Below, piece after piece: positions 1 to 7,551 of a DNA stretch of 27,676 nt. The notes beneath the pieces were generated by a model, which worked only from the letters and a program-made list of their open reading frames with translations, searched no databases and was not told where the DNA came from. Both the position numbers and the translations under genes were made by a program. This DNA is from Pseudomonadota bacterium (GTDB lineage Bacteria > Pseudomonadota > Alphaproteobacteria > Rhizobiales > Xanthobacteraceae). The stretch lies in assembly GCA_023386635.1 (NCBI GenBank), contig JAEWJH010000054.1:1-27676 (forward strand), given 5' to 3'. Positions within the stretch are counted from its first letter, which is position 1. Every line of letters starts with the position of its first letter.

Positions 1-1
1 C

Positions 2-1066
2 TCGCACACCCTGCTGGAGCACTTCACGCCGCTCGGCCTGCTGGAAGTGCTGGTGCTGTTCTTCGCCGTCTGGTGGGCATGGATCAATGCCTCGTGGGTG
101 ACCAACTGGGTCGACCCCGACCAGGTCGTTGTCCGCGTGATGCTGTTCGTGCTGATGCTCGCCGGCCTCGTGATGTCGACATCGATCCCGAAAGCCTTCG
201 AAACGCGCGGGCTCGCCTTCGCGCTCGGCTTCGCGGCGATGCAGCTGGTACGCGACCTGTTCATGCTGTGGAGCTTGCGGCGCCATAACCGCGGTAATTT
301 CCGCAACTTTCAGCGCATCTTCACATGGCACGCCGTGGCGCTGGTGTTCTGGATCGCCGGCGGGCTTTGCGAACCGCACACGCGGCTTCTGCTGTGGCTG
401 ATCGCGCTGGCGATCGACAGCGTCGGGCCGATTTTCTTCTTCTTCGTCCCCGGCCTCGGCCGCTCGACGCTGGCCGACTGGGACGTGGAAGGCGGCCACC
501 TTGCCGAGCGTTGCGGCCTGTTCGTCATCATCGCGCTCGGCGAAAGCGTCCTGATCACCGGCGCAACCTTTTCCACCCATGACTGGAATGCAATGACCAT
601 CGCCGCCTTCACGCAGGCCTTCATCGGCAGCGTCGCCATGTGGTGGATCTATTTCAACATCGGCGCGGAGCGCGCCGCGCACACCATCGAACACGCGCAA
701 GACCCCGGCCGGCTGGCGCGGCTCGCTTACACCTATCTGCACATCCCGATCATCGCCGGGATCATCGTCTGCGCGGTCGCCGACGAACTGGTGTTGGCGC
801 ATCCGACCGGCCATAGCGACACAAAGCTCATGATCGCCGCCGTCGGCGGGCCGGCGCTGTATCTGATCGGCAACGCGATGTTCAAGCATGCGATCTACAA
901 TCGCATGCCGCTGTCGCACATGGCCGGTTTGGCGCTGCTCGCCGTGCTCGCATGGGTCGGAGCGCGGCTCGAACCACTGACACTGTGCACGCTGGCGACC
1001 GTCACGCTGATCATCGTCGCCGCGTGGGAGACGTGGTCGCTCACGCCACGTCGTGAGGTCGCTTGA
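2..1066 (+). CDS. LtrA-family (low temperature requirement A) membrane protein, 5' truncated
   Basis: The frame is open from base 2, so the gene begins outside the window. An internal GTG at 47 is probably not the true start, because family-like sequence (SHTLLEHFTPLG) continues upstream of it. About 354 residues are visible, with many hydrophobic helices. A tract rich in tryptophan and aromatic residues (VWWAWINASWVTNWVDPD) and the segment VIIALGESVLITG are typical of LtrA-family integral membrane proteins. The molecular function of the family is poorly defined; the name comes from a Listeria cold-growth phenotype. The C-terminus ends in a short basic tail (TPRREVA). The next gene is 124 bp downstream on the same strand and has its own ribosome binding site, so co-transcription is possible but not shown. 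Confidence 0.85.
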   Translation, partial: SHTLLEHFTPLGLLEVLVLFFAVWWAWINASWVTNWVDPDQVVVRVMLFVLMLAGLVMSTSIPKAFETRGLAFALGFAAMQLVRDLFMLWSLRRHNRGNFRNFQRIFTWHAVALVFWIAGGLCEPHTRLLLWLIALAIDSVGPIFFFFVPGLGRSTLADWDVEGGHLAERCGLFVIIALGESVLITGATFSTHDWNAMTIAAFTQAFIGSVAMWWIYFNIGAERAAHTIEHAQDPGRLARLAYTYLHIPIIAGIIVCAVADELVLAHPTGHSDTKLMIAAVGGPALYLIGNAMFKHAIYNRMPLSHMAGLALLAVLAWVGARLEPLTLCTLATVTLIIVAAWETWSLTPRREVA

Positions 1067-1190
1067 TCCGCGCGTGTTCCTCCCTGAACGCCGCTTCATC
1101 ATGCTGAACATCTGTCCACGATAAAAAGCGGAACGCGCGCGGCGCGCTCGCTGTTGTTTCTCCGGCTATCAACATCCAGGAGGAACAGCC

Positions 1191-1424
1191 ATGAAGACCA
1201 CTCTCGCCGCCCTCGTACTCACCATCGCCGTTGCCGCGCCGGCCTTCGCGCAAAGCACAGAGTTCTACGTGGTGCAGGACGTGAAGACGAAGAAGTGCAC
1301 AATCGTCGACAAGAAGCCAACCACCACCACGACCGTCGTCGTCGGCGACAGCGGCAAGGTCTACAAGACCCGCACCGAAGCGGAAGCCGGTATGAAGACC
1401 GTCAAGGTGTGCACCACCAACTGA
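1191..1424 (+). CDS. small exported protein of unknown function (77 aa)
   Basis: The start is set by a strong AGGAGG-like site at 1178-1184, 6-7 nt before the ATG. Residues 1-20 form a clear Sec signal peptide: MKTTL, a hydrophobic core, then APAFA before Q21. The mature part is about 57 residues. It is basic, has two cysteines (C36 and C74) that could form a periplasmic disulfide, a run of five threonines at 44-48, and the segment KVYKTRTEAEAG. Similar small exported proteins are, from memory, common in bradyrhizobia and relatives, but no function is known to me. A hairpin at 1444-1473 follows the stop codon. Coding status is well supported by the SD site, signal peptide and codon pattern. 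Confidence 0.8.
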   Translation: MKTTLAALVLTIAVAAPAFAQSTEFYVVQDVKTKKCTIVDKKPTTTTTVVVGDSGKVYKTRTEAEAGMKTVKVCTTN

Positions 1425-1810
1425 TCGGTAGCCTGCGGAGATCGGGCCACGCCGGCAATTGCCGACGTGGCCCCTTCGTCATGTCTGCCAGTTAATTCGA
1501 TTTCGGCGAATTGCAGCGGCTATCTTCACCGCAGGGATAACCATCACCGCTGAAAATCCCTTATAAGGCCGGACATTCTGGCCTCGATATCAAAGACTTC
1601 TGAGCATCAACGTTGAGATATGGTGAAAGATTTCCGCGAATTCGCGCAATAGGTGCACGCGGTTGCCTTGCGCATCAATTCCATTTGATCATGTCATTTG
1701 ACAGCGACGCCGTCGCGCGGCCGTCATAGAATCTATCCATCATCAGCACGCAACTCCTTGGGCGCTGGTACGGGAATACGTTCCTTCCGGCTTGCGACGG
1801 AGAAATGACC
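1425..1810. other. intergenic region of lower GC, no gene seen
   Basis: Apart from the hairpin at 1444-1473, I see no gene here. The stretch is visibly less GC-rich than its surroundings. It contains short perfect palindromes (TCAACGTTGA at 1607-1616, CGCGAATTCGCG at 1635-1646) and a GGCCGGA/TCTGGCC inverted repeat around 1567-1583. A TTGACA at 1698-1703 and a TAGAAT at 1727-1732 are 23 bp apart, too far for an ordinary sigma-70 promoter, so I do not call one. Confidence 0.5.
1444..1473 (+). terminator. hairpin after the small exported-protein gene
   Basis: GGGCCACG at 1444-1451 pairs with CGTGGCCC at 1466-1473, and the interior CGGCAATTGCCG is itself palindromic. The stem begins 19 nt after the stop codon. 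Only CCTTC follows rather than a T-run, so it may stabilise the mRNA end or act weakly as a terminator. Confidence 0.55.
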
Positions 1811-2005
1811 ATGGCGGGCTATCGCGCATATATCGTTGGCCAGGACGGCCACTTCAAAGGCTCGGAAGAATTCGAAGCAACAGATGATGCAAGCGCGGTG
1901 CGCCGCGCCGAGGATTTCGCTGCCGCCAATCCGGTGGAGTTGTGGCAAGGCGCACGCCGGATCGGCGTGATCGCGAGCCGCGACGAGCACGCCGCTGCGA
2001 CGTAA
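1811..2005 (+). CDS. small hypothetical protein (64 aa)
   Basis: Two in-frame ATGs exist at 1805 and 1811. GGAGA at 1799-1803 is only 1 nt from the first but 7 nt from the second, so 1811 is preferred and the protein starts MAGYRAYIVGQDGHF. It is a compact soluble domain with no signal peptide or membrane segment. The pattern (YRAYIVGxDGHF, an acidic stretch with a helix rich in A/E/R, then VELWQGARRIGVI) matches, from memory, a small family widespread in Hyphomicrobiales with no known function. It converges on the acyl-CoA synthetase gene, with only 3 bases between the two stop codons and no room for separate terminators. Confidence 0.7.
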   Translation: MAGYRAYIVGQDGHFKGSEEFEATDDASAVRRAEDFAAANPVELWQGARRIGVIASRDEHAAAT

Positions 2006-2008
2006 GCC

Positions 2009-3928
2009 TCAGGATGGTCCGACACCTTTCTGCTTCAGCGCGGCGCCGATCTCGTCGAGCGCCTTCGGATCCTCGATCGTTGCCGGCATGGTCCACGTTT
2101 CGCCGTCAGCCATTTTCTTGATGGTGCCGCGCAGGATCTTGCCGGAGCGCGTCTTGGGCAGCCGCGGCACGGTGATCGCCAGCTTGAACGCTGCGACCGG
2201 ACCGATCCTGTCACGTACCAGCGCGACAATTTCCTTCTCCACCTCGGCCGGCGATTTGGTGACGCCGGCTTTCAGCACGACGAAGCCGCACGGCACCTCG
2301 CCCTTGAGTTGATCGGCGATGCCGAGCACCGCGCATTCCGCGACGTCGGGATGCGACGCCAGCACCTCCTCCATGCCGCCCGTGGAGAGCCGATGGCCGG
2401 CGACGTTGATGATGTCGTCGGTGCGACCCATGACGAAGATATAGCCGTCCTCGTCCTTGTATCCCGCGTCCGACGTTTTGTAGTAGCCGGGAAACTCGGT
2501 GAGATAGGCTTCCTTGAAGCGCGCATCGTTCTGCCACAGCGTCGGCAGGCAGCCGGGCGGCATCGGCAGCTTGATGACGATCGAGCCCATGGCGCCGGTC
2601 TTTACCGGCTTGGTCGCCTCGTCGACCACATCGACGATGTAACCGGGCATCGGCACCGACGGCGAGCCGTGCTTCACCGGCAACTGGCCGAGACCGACCG
2701 GATTGCCGGCGATGCACCAGCCGGTTTCCGTCTGCCACCAGTGATCGATCACCGGCCGTTTCAATTTCTGCTCGGCCCATTCCAGCGTCGGCGGATCGGC
2801 GCGTTCGCCGGCGAGGAACAGGGTGCGGAATTTCGACAGATCGTAGTTGCCGATCAGCTTGCCGTCCGGGTCTTCCTTCTTGATGGCGCGAAACGCGGTC
2901 GGCGCGGTGAAGAACGCGACCGCGCCGTGTTGCGAGATCACGCGCCAGAACGCGCCGGCATCCGGCGTGCCGACCGGCTTGCCCTCATACATCACCGAGG
3001 TCGCGCCCTGCAGCAGCGGGCCGTAGACGATGTAGCTGTGGCCGACCACCCAGCCGATGTCGGAGCCGCACCACCAGACCTCGCCCGGCTTGACGCCGTA
3101 GAGATTGAACATCGACCAGTGCAGCGCGACCATGTGGCCGCCATTGTCACGCACCACGCCCTTCGGAATGCCGGTCGTGCCCGACGTGTAGAGAATGTAG
3201 AGCGGATCGGTCGCGAGCACGGGAACGCAATCGGCGGACTTTCCGGCCGCGCGCGCTTTGCCGCGCAGCTCCATCCAGTCGTGATCGCGGCCGGCGATGA
3301 GATCGCACGGCGCCTGCTGACGCTGCAGGATGAGGCATGCGGCGGGCTTCGCCTTGGCGAGTTTGATCGCGTCGTCGAGCAACGGCTTGTAATGGACGAT
3401 GCGGCCGGGCTCGAGCCCGCAACTCGCCGACAGGATCACCTTCGGCGCGCTGTCGTCGATGCGCGTCGCCAGTTCCTTGGCCGCGAAGCCGCCGAACACC
3501 ACGGAATGCACCGCGCCGATGCGCGCGCAGGCGAGCATGCCCATGATCGCTTCCGCCACCATCGGCATATAGATGATGACACGGTCGCCCTTGCCGACGC
3601 CGAAGTCCTGCAGCACGGCGGCCAGCGTCTTTACCTCGGCGAGCAGTTCCGCATAGCTGTAGCTGCTGACAAGACCGGTGAAGGCGGAATCGTGGATCAG
3701 CGCCGTCTGGTTGGCGCGCCCGTTCGCCACATGCCGGTCGAGCGCGTTGTAACATGTGTTGCAGACCGCGCCGGCATACCAGCGGCCGTAGATGCCCTGG
3801 CCGACGTCGAACACCTTTTTCGCCGGCTCGTACCAGTCGATGGCCTGCGCCGCCTCGGCCCAGAATCCTTCCGGATCGCGCACCGCGCGCGCGTAGGTTT
3901 CGGCATAGCGGCTGGTGGTGGCGTCCAT
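2009..3928 (-). CDS. prpE: propionyl-CoA/acetyl-CoA synthetase (AMP-forming), PrpE-like
   Basis: A 639-residue ANL-superfamily adenylating enzyme that would convert a short-chain acid, ATP and CoA to acyl-CoA, AMP and PPi in the cytoplasm. An ACAS-type N-terminal region (DWYEPAKKVFD...GRWYAGAVCNTCYNALDRHV, two segments) is followed by the P-loop-like motif YTSGTTGIPKG at 247-257, WWQTETGW near 397, and the C-terminal catalytic lysine in TRSGKILRG (K597). DNGGH after the P-loop and the overall length favour the PrpE (propionyl-CoA) branch over AcsA, but specificity cannot be read with certainty. The ATG at 3928 has a strong GGAGG 8 nt upstream. K597 is the family's reversible acylation site. 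No methylcitrate-cycle genes are adjacent, so the gene stands alone, divergent from the TauE gene. Confidence 0.9.
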   Translation of the reverse strand: MDATTSRYAETYARAVRDPEGFWAEAAQAIDWYEPAKKVFDVGQGIYGRWYAGAVCNTCYNALDRHVANGRANQTALIHDSAFTGLVSSYSYAELLAEVKTLAAVLQDFGVGKGDRVIIYMPMVAEAIMGMLACARIGAVHSVVFGGFAAKELATRIDDSAPKVILSASCGLEPGRIVHYKPLLDDAIKLAKAKPAACLILQRQQAPCDLIAGRDHDWMELRGKARAAGKSADCVPVLATDPLYILYTSGTTGIPKGVVRDNGGHMVALHWSMFNLYGVKPGEVWWCGSDIGWVVGHSYIVYGPLLQGATSVMYEGKPVGTPDAGAFWRVISQHGAVAFFTAPTAFRAIKKEDPDGKLIGNYDLSKFRTLFLAGERADPPTLEWAEQKLKRPVIDHWWQTETGWCIAGNPVGLGQLPVKHGSPSVPMPGYIVDVVDEATKPVKTGAMGSIVIKLPMPPGCLPTLWQNDARFKEAYLTEFPGYYKTSDAGYKDEDGYIFVMGRTDDIINVAGHRLSTGGMEEVLASHPDVAECAVLGIADQLKGEVPCGFVVLKAGVTKSPAEVEKEIVALVRDRIGPVAAFKLAITVPRLPKTRSGKILRGTIKKMADGETWTMPATIEDPKALDEIGAALKQKGVGPS

Positions 3929-4061
3929 GATCGTAACCTCCTCAGCCCTGCCGACCCTCAGGGCATTGCCCGTTTCCTGCTGGGCTGAATTGTGTCGCGC
4001 GATGTCGCTTTTTGCAAAGGGCGCGGCTATAGGTCCGGCCCCTCCTTTCGGATGACCCCGC

Positions 4062-4823
4062 GTGGCCCCGTATCTGTCCGATCCGCTGTTCTACGCGGCC
4101 GCGATTCCGGCGGTGATTTTCCTCGGCCTCGCCAAGGGCGGTCTGTCCGGCGTCGGCACGGCAGCGACGCCGCTGATGGCGCTTTATCTGCCGCCGCTCG
4201 AGGCGGCGGCGCTGCTGCTGCCGATCCTCCTGACGCAGGACGCGCTTTCGGCTTATGTCTATCGCCGCGAGTGGAGCGCCGAGACCCTGAAGATCATGCT
4301 GCCGGGCGGCCTGATCGGCATCCTGCTCGGCTGGCTGTTCGCCGCCTATGTGTCCGACGACGCGATCCGTATCCTGATCGGCGTCGTGGCGCTCGCCTTC
4401 GTGCTCAGTGTCTGGCTGCGTCGCGCGGCGGTCGAGCCGAAGCCGCAAAGGATCGTGCCGGGCGTGTTCTGGGGCGCGGTGTCGGGCTTCGCCTCGTTCG
4501 CCAGCCAGGGCGGCGGCCCGCCGTTCCAGGTCTATGTGCTGCCGCTGCAGATGCCGAAAATGGTGTTCGTCGGCACCGTGACGATTTTCTTTGCCCTCAT
4601 CAATGTGATGAAAGTGATCCCCTACGTGGCGCTGGCCCAGTTCTCGGGCGCGAATTTCGTCACCTCCATGCTGCTGATCCCGGTCGCGGTGCTGGCGAAT
4701 TTCGCCGGCATCTGGCTGATCCGCGTGATGCCGACCAAACTGTTCTACCAGATCACCTATATCCTGCTGTTCATTCTCGGCAGCATCATGCTGTGGCAGG
4801 GTCTGAGCCATCTGCTGCGCTGA
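4062..4823 (+). CDS. TauE/SafE-family permease (probable sulfite/anion exporter)
   Basis: A 253-residue polytopic inner-membrane protein with about eight hydrophobic helices. The duplicated family signature is visible: FLGLAKGGLSGVGTAATPLMALYLPP at the N-terminus (given as family motif, positions about 20-45) and GFASFASQGGGPPFQVYVLP near the middle. TauE/SafE proteins export sulfite, sulfoacetate or related anions, or take up organic anions; the substrate here is unknown. The start is a GTG at 4062 with no strong SD site; an ATG at 4052 is out of frame. The gene ends 63 bp before the acyl-CoA ligase ATG on the same strand, so the two may be co-transcribed. Confidence 0.85.
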   Translation: MAPYLSDPLFYAAAIPAVIFLGLAKGGLSGVGTAATPLMALYLPPLEAAALLLPILLTQDALSAYVYRREWSAETLKIMLPGGLIGILLGWLFAAYVSDDAIRILIGVVALAFVLSVWLRRAAVEPKPQRIVPGVFWGAVSGFASFASQGGGPPFQVYVLPLQMPKMVFVGTVTIFFALINVMKVIPYVALAQFSGANFVTSMLLIPVAVLANFAGIWLIRVMPTKLFYQITYILLFILGSIMLWQGLSHLLR

Positions 4824-4886
4824 CGCAGGCCGACGATGACAACCCGGTAGACGGCGGCTAATTTGCTCTCTTCCTGGGAGACTGAA

Positions 4887-6554
4887 ATGGCCACCACGCG
4901 GGCACCCTCGCCTTACGATACCGACCTCGACCGCAATCCGGCGAATTTCCAGCCGCTGACGCCGCTCGGCTTTCTCGAGCGCGCGGCATCCGTCTATCCG
5001 GATCACACCGCCATCGTCCACGGCGCGCTGCGGCGCAGCTACCGCGATTTCTATGCGCGCTCCCGGCGGCTCGCCTCCGCGCTGGCGCAGCGCAGCATCG
5101 GCCGCGGCGATACCGTGTCGGTGATGCTCGCGAACACGCCGGCGATGCTGGAGGCGCATTACGGCGTGCCCATGTGCGGCGCGGTGCTCAACTCGCTCAA
5201 CACCCGGCTCGACGCGGCGATCCTCGCCTTCACCCTCGATCATGCCGAAACCAAGGTGCTGATCGTCGACCGCGAATATTCCAAGGTGATGAAGGATGCG
5301 CTCGCGGCCGCGAAAGTGAAGCCGCTGATCATCGACTACGACGATCCCGAATATACGGGTCAGAATGGCGATCGTGGCGAGCGTCTCGGCGCCATCGAAT
5401 ACGAGAATTTTATCGCGCAAGGCGATCCGGCTTTTGCATGGCTGATGCCGGACGACGAATGGGACGCGATCACGCTCAACTACACGTCCGGCACCACCGG
5501 CGATCCCAAGGGCGTGGTCTATCATCATCGTGGCGCGCATCTCCTTGCGATGGGCAACGTCATCACCTGCGGCATGGGCCGGCATCCGGTCTATCTGTGG
5601 ACCTTGCCGATGTTCCACTGCGACGGCTGGTGCTTCCCGTGGACGCTGTCGATCGTCGCCGGCACCCACGTTTGCCTGCGCTGGGTCCGCGCGCCGGCTA
5701 TGTATGACGCGATCGCGCGCGAGAAGGTGACGCATCTGTGCGGCGCGCCGATCGTCATGTCGACGCTGCTCAATGCGCCGGACAACGAGAAGAAACCGCT
5801 GCCGCATGTGGTGAACTTCGCCACCGCCGCCGCGCCGCCGCCGGAAGCAGTGCTGGCGGCGATGAAGAGCGCGGGCTTCAACGTCACGCATGTTTACGGC
5901 CTCACCGAATGCTACGGCCCGGCCGTCGTCAACGACTGGCACGATGCGTGGGACAAGCTTACGCCCGCCGAACAGGCGGCGCTGAAATCGCGCCAGGGCG
6001 TGCGCTATCCGGTGCTGGAAGCGCTCGACGTGCTCGATCCCGACACCCTGCATCCGGTGCCGCGCGACGGCATCGCCATGGGCGAAGTGATGATGCGCGG
6101 CAACGTCGTCATGAAAGGCTATCTGAAAAATCCGAGCGCCAGCGAAAAAGCGTTCGCCGGCGGCTGGTTCCACACCGGCGATCTCGGCGTGATGCACCCG
6201 GACGGTTATATCCAGCTCAAGGACCGCTCCAAGGACATCATCATCTCCGGCGGCGAGAACATCTCGTCGATCGAGGTGGAGGATGCGCTGTACAAGCATC
6301 CGGCCGTCGCCGCTGCCGCCGTCGTGGCGAAGCCGGACGAGAAATGGGGCGAGACGCCGTGCGCCTTCGTCGAACTCAAGCCGGGCGCAGAGGCGACAGC
6401 CGACGAACTCATGCAGTGGTGCCGGCAGAATCTCGCGTCCTACAAATGCCCGCGCACCATCGTGTTCGACACGATCCCGAAAACGTCCACCGGCAAGATC
6501 CAGAAGTTCAAGCTGCGCGACATGGCGCGCGACCTCGCGAAAGCATCGGCATGA
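4887..6554 (+). CDS. acyl-CoA synthetase (AMP-binding, DmdB/medium-chain ligase subgroup)
   Basis: A 555-residue ANL-family ligase. The ATG at 4887 is chosen over an in-frame TTG at 4863 because GGGAG at 4876-4880 sits 6 nt before it. Motifs are YTSGTTGDPKG at about 199-209, VYGLTECYGP, GWFHTGDLGV, LKDRSKDIIISGGENISS and the C-terminal catalytic lysine in TSTGKIQKFKLR (K537). The opening SPYDTDLDRNPANFQPLTP and the HHRGA box resemble a broad subgroup annotated as acyl-CoA synthetase, 3-methylmercaptopropionyl-CoA ligase (DmdB) or plant AAE-type ligase. Substrate cannot be assigned from sequence. The stop codon overlaps the slyX start (ATGA), implying translational coupling. No beta-oxidation genes are adjacent. 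Confidence 0.9.
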   Translation: MATTRAPSPYDTDLDRNPANFQPLTPLGFLERAASVYPDHTAIVHGALRRSYRDFYARSRRLASALAQRSIGRGDTVSVMLANTPAMLEAHYGVPMCGAVLNSLNTRLDAAILAFTLDHAETKVLIVDREYSKVMKDALAAAKVKPLIIDYDDPEYTGQNGDRGERLGAIEYENFIAQGDPAFAWLMPDDEWDAITLNYTSGTTGDPKGVVYHHRGAHLLAMGNVITCGMGRHPVYLWTLPMFHCDGWCFPWTLSIVAGTHVCLRWVRAPAMYDAIAREKVTHLCGAPIVMSTLLNAPDNEKKPLPHVVNFATAAAPPPEAVLAAMKSAGFNVTHVYGLTECYGPAVVNDWHDAWDKLTPAEQAALKSRQGVRYPVLEALDVLDPDTLHPVPRDGIAMGEVMMRGNVVMKGYLKNPSASEKAFAGGWFHTGDLGVMHPDGYIQLKDRSKDIIISGGENISSIEVEDALYKHPAVAAAAVVAKPDEKWGETPCAFVELKPGAEATADELMQWCRQNLASYKCPRTIVFDTIPKTSTGKIQKFKLRDMARDLAKASA

Positions 6555-6772
6555 GCAACGAGAACGCGCTGCGCGAACGCATCGAAACGCTGGAGATGCA
6601 GGTGGCGCATCAGGAGCGCGCGCTGGAGGAATTGAACGGCGTGGTCGCCGCCCAGTGGGCACAGATCGACGGCCTGACACGCGAGGTGACGCGGCTCGCC
6701 GAAACGGTGCGGCAGACCGCCGCCCAGATCGCCGCCCCGCCCGGCAGCGAGCCGCCACCGCCGCATTATTGA
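6551..6772 (+). CDS. slyX: SlyX-family small coiled-coil protein
   Basis: A 73-residue protein starting at ATG 6551, whose ATGA overlaps the ligase stop. The sequence is one amphipathic helix (LRERIETLEMQVAHQER..., 6-60) with heptad leucines, followed by a proline-rich tail ending PPPPHY. The helix pattern (RIxxLExxxAxQexxIexLN) and the terminal P-rich HY are the SlyX-family hallmark. SlyX function is not established; the gene was named from its position near slyD in E. coli. It has no SD site of its own, so expression probably depends on reinitiation from the upstream ligase. Confidence 0.88.
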   Translation: MSNENALRERIETLEMQVAHQERALEELNGVVAAQWAQIDGLTREVTRLAETVRQTAAQIAAPPGSEPPPPHY

Positions 6773-6845
6773 GATCTTTCGCCATATCGACGGCGCCCTG
6801 ACGGGCGCACCCCGCTTAGACCGGCACGGTGTCCGCCTTGCCGGG

Positions 6846-6899
6846 ATCACCGGGACATAGGCGTTCGTAAGAACGCCGTTCTCAGAACGGCCCGGTGAT
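6846..6899. repeat. nested fold-back element with two inner hairpins
   Basis: Outer arms ATCACCGGG (6846-6854) and CCCGGTGAT (6891-6899) are perfect 9-bp complements. Inside, GGCGTTC/GAACGCC (6860-6866 with 6871-6877, loop GTAA) and CCGTTC/GAACGG (6876-6881 with 6885-6890) can form two abutting hairpins. The same outer arms recur at 17491-17513. Confidence 0.8.
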
Positions 6900-6907
6900 G
6901 CCGTGGG

Positions 6908-6925
6908 GAGAGAGACGTCTCTCTC
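6908..6925. repeat. 18-bp perfect palindrome GAGAGAGACGTCTCTCTC
   Basis: The sequence is self-complementary across its full 18 bases, centred on ACGT. It is made of GA/TC dinucleotide runs, so it could have arisen partly by slippage. Confidence 0.8.
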
Positions 6926-6945
6926 TCTCGCAGTCTCATGGTGAG

Positions 6946-6963
6946 GCATCGCGTCAGCGATGC
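6946..6963. repeat. short hairpin, GCATCGC/GCGATGC arms
   Basis: Seven perfect base pairs with a GTCA loop. Flanking TGGTGAG and CTCGAACCA extend the symmetry imperfectly, giving a longer palindromic repeat of about 40 bp. Confidence 0.75.
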
Positions 6964-6977
6964 GTCTCGAACCAGAA

Positions 6978-6994
6978 GCAATCCGCAGGATTGC
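6978..6994. repeat. short hairpin, GCAATCC/GGATTGC arms
   Basis: Seven perfect base pairs with a GCA loop, lying 14 bases after the previous hairpin in the same mosaic. Confidence 0.75.
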
Positions 6995-7030
6995 GTCAAA
7001 AGAATATGGGCAGGCGCGCTGCTGTGGCCG

Positions 7031-7075
7031 CCTCGTCCTTCGAGACGGCCGCTCCGCGGCCTCCTCAGGATGAGG
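7031..7075. repeat. 45-bp palindromic repeat (CCTCGTCCT...AGGATGAGG)
   Basis: CCTCGTCCT at 7031-7039 pairs with AGGATGAGG at 7067-7075 with one G/T pair. The core GGCCGC/GCGGCC at 7047-7052 and 7056-7061 forms the tip with loop TCC. I recall this 'CCTCATCCTGAGGAG...CTCGAAGGATGAGG' class as a very common dispersed repeat in Bradyrhizobiaceae-like genomes. Confidence 0.8.
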
Positions 7076-7212
7076 CGGAGGGAGGTTGTGCACGCCTCTC
7101 TCCACGTCATGGGTCGGCTTGACCCGCGCATCCACGACTTGCTTCTTTGCGGCACCACAGGCTTGGTTGCCCGCAACAATTGCCAGCATGACGCGGCGAG
7201 AAATCGGGACCT

Positions 7213-7551
7213 CTACTTCTTCCCGCCGGCCGGCGGCGCTTTCTTCAGCGCCGCAAGTTCGGCGCGCAGCGCGGCCATCTCCACCTTCAGCGCCGCGATG
7301 TCGGCCTGATGCGCCGCAAGCTCGCGGCTGGCGACGGCAAGCTTCTCCTGCGATTCCCGCGTCACGCGCGTCAGCGTCTGCTGCAGGAATTGCACGTTGC
7401 TCTGCAGACAACTGGTGCGCCGATCCATCTGCTTCTCGGCGGTGCAGATCTCCAGCCCGCGGATATCCTGCGCCACGGCCGGCCTCTCCGGCAGCACCAT
7501 CATCGCGAGCGCCAGCAGCGCGAACAGTCTCGTCATCGTCATCAATGTCAT
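7213..7551 (-). CDS. small exported coiled-coil protein of unknown function
   Basis: A 112-residue protein with an N-terminal signal peptide (TRLFALLALAMMVLPERPAVA, cleavage likely before Q28; three possible Met starts at residues 1, 4 and 6). The mature segment has two cysteines (C36, C48) in the pattern EICTAEKQMDRRTSCLQ, then a long coiled coil at about 50-105 made of A/L/E/R heptads, and ends PPAGGKK. Function is unknown. Its ATG overlaps the stop codon of the upstream hybrid kinase gene (AATGA), so translation is probably coupled. That suggests a periplasmic partner of the kinase sensor, which is inference only. Downstream it faces the repeat mosaic. Confidence 0.75.
   Translation of the reverse strand: MTLMTMTRLFALLALAMMVLPERPAVAQDIRGLEICTAEKQMDRRTSCLQSNVQFLQQTLTRVTRESQEKLAVASRELAAHQADIAALKVEMAALRAELAALKKAPPAGGKK

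Larger units (their letters stand above)
6773..7212. repeat. 440-bp mosaic of palindromic intergenic repeats
   Basis: No gene is seen here. The spacer between convergent genes (slyX and the small exported gene) is packed with successive inverted repeats: GCGCCC/GGGCGC at 6793-6808, a nested element at 6846-6899, an 18-bp palindrome at 6908-6925, hairpins at 6946-6963 and 6978-6994, a 45-bp element at 7031-7075 and a GGGTC/GACCC element at 7111-7125. The 7031-7075 type and the 'GTCATGG...GACCCGCGCATCCACG' type are recalled as abundant dispersed repeats in Bradyrhizobium-like genomes. Individual units are listed separately. Confidence 0.75.

Noticed and set aside
1698..1732. TTGACA and TAGAAT as a promoter for the small gene at 1811
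   Set aside because: The spacer is 23 bp, outside the usual 16-19 bp range. No better pair was found.
2309..3988. Long open frame on the plus strand opposite the propionyl-CoA synthetase gene
   Set aside because: It is rich in Arg, His, Asp and Ala with no recognisable motif, and the opposite strand encodes a complete well-conserved enzyme. High GC makes such antisense frames common.
3942..6785. 947-codon open frame on the minus strand opposite TauE, the acyl-CoA ligase and slyX
   Set aside because: It spans three real genes and their gaps, and its product is a low-complexity R/H/D/A sequence. It is a GC-driven shadow.
6773..7212. CRISPR array
   Set aside because: The repeats are different palindromes, not one direct repeat with regular spacers.
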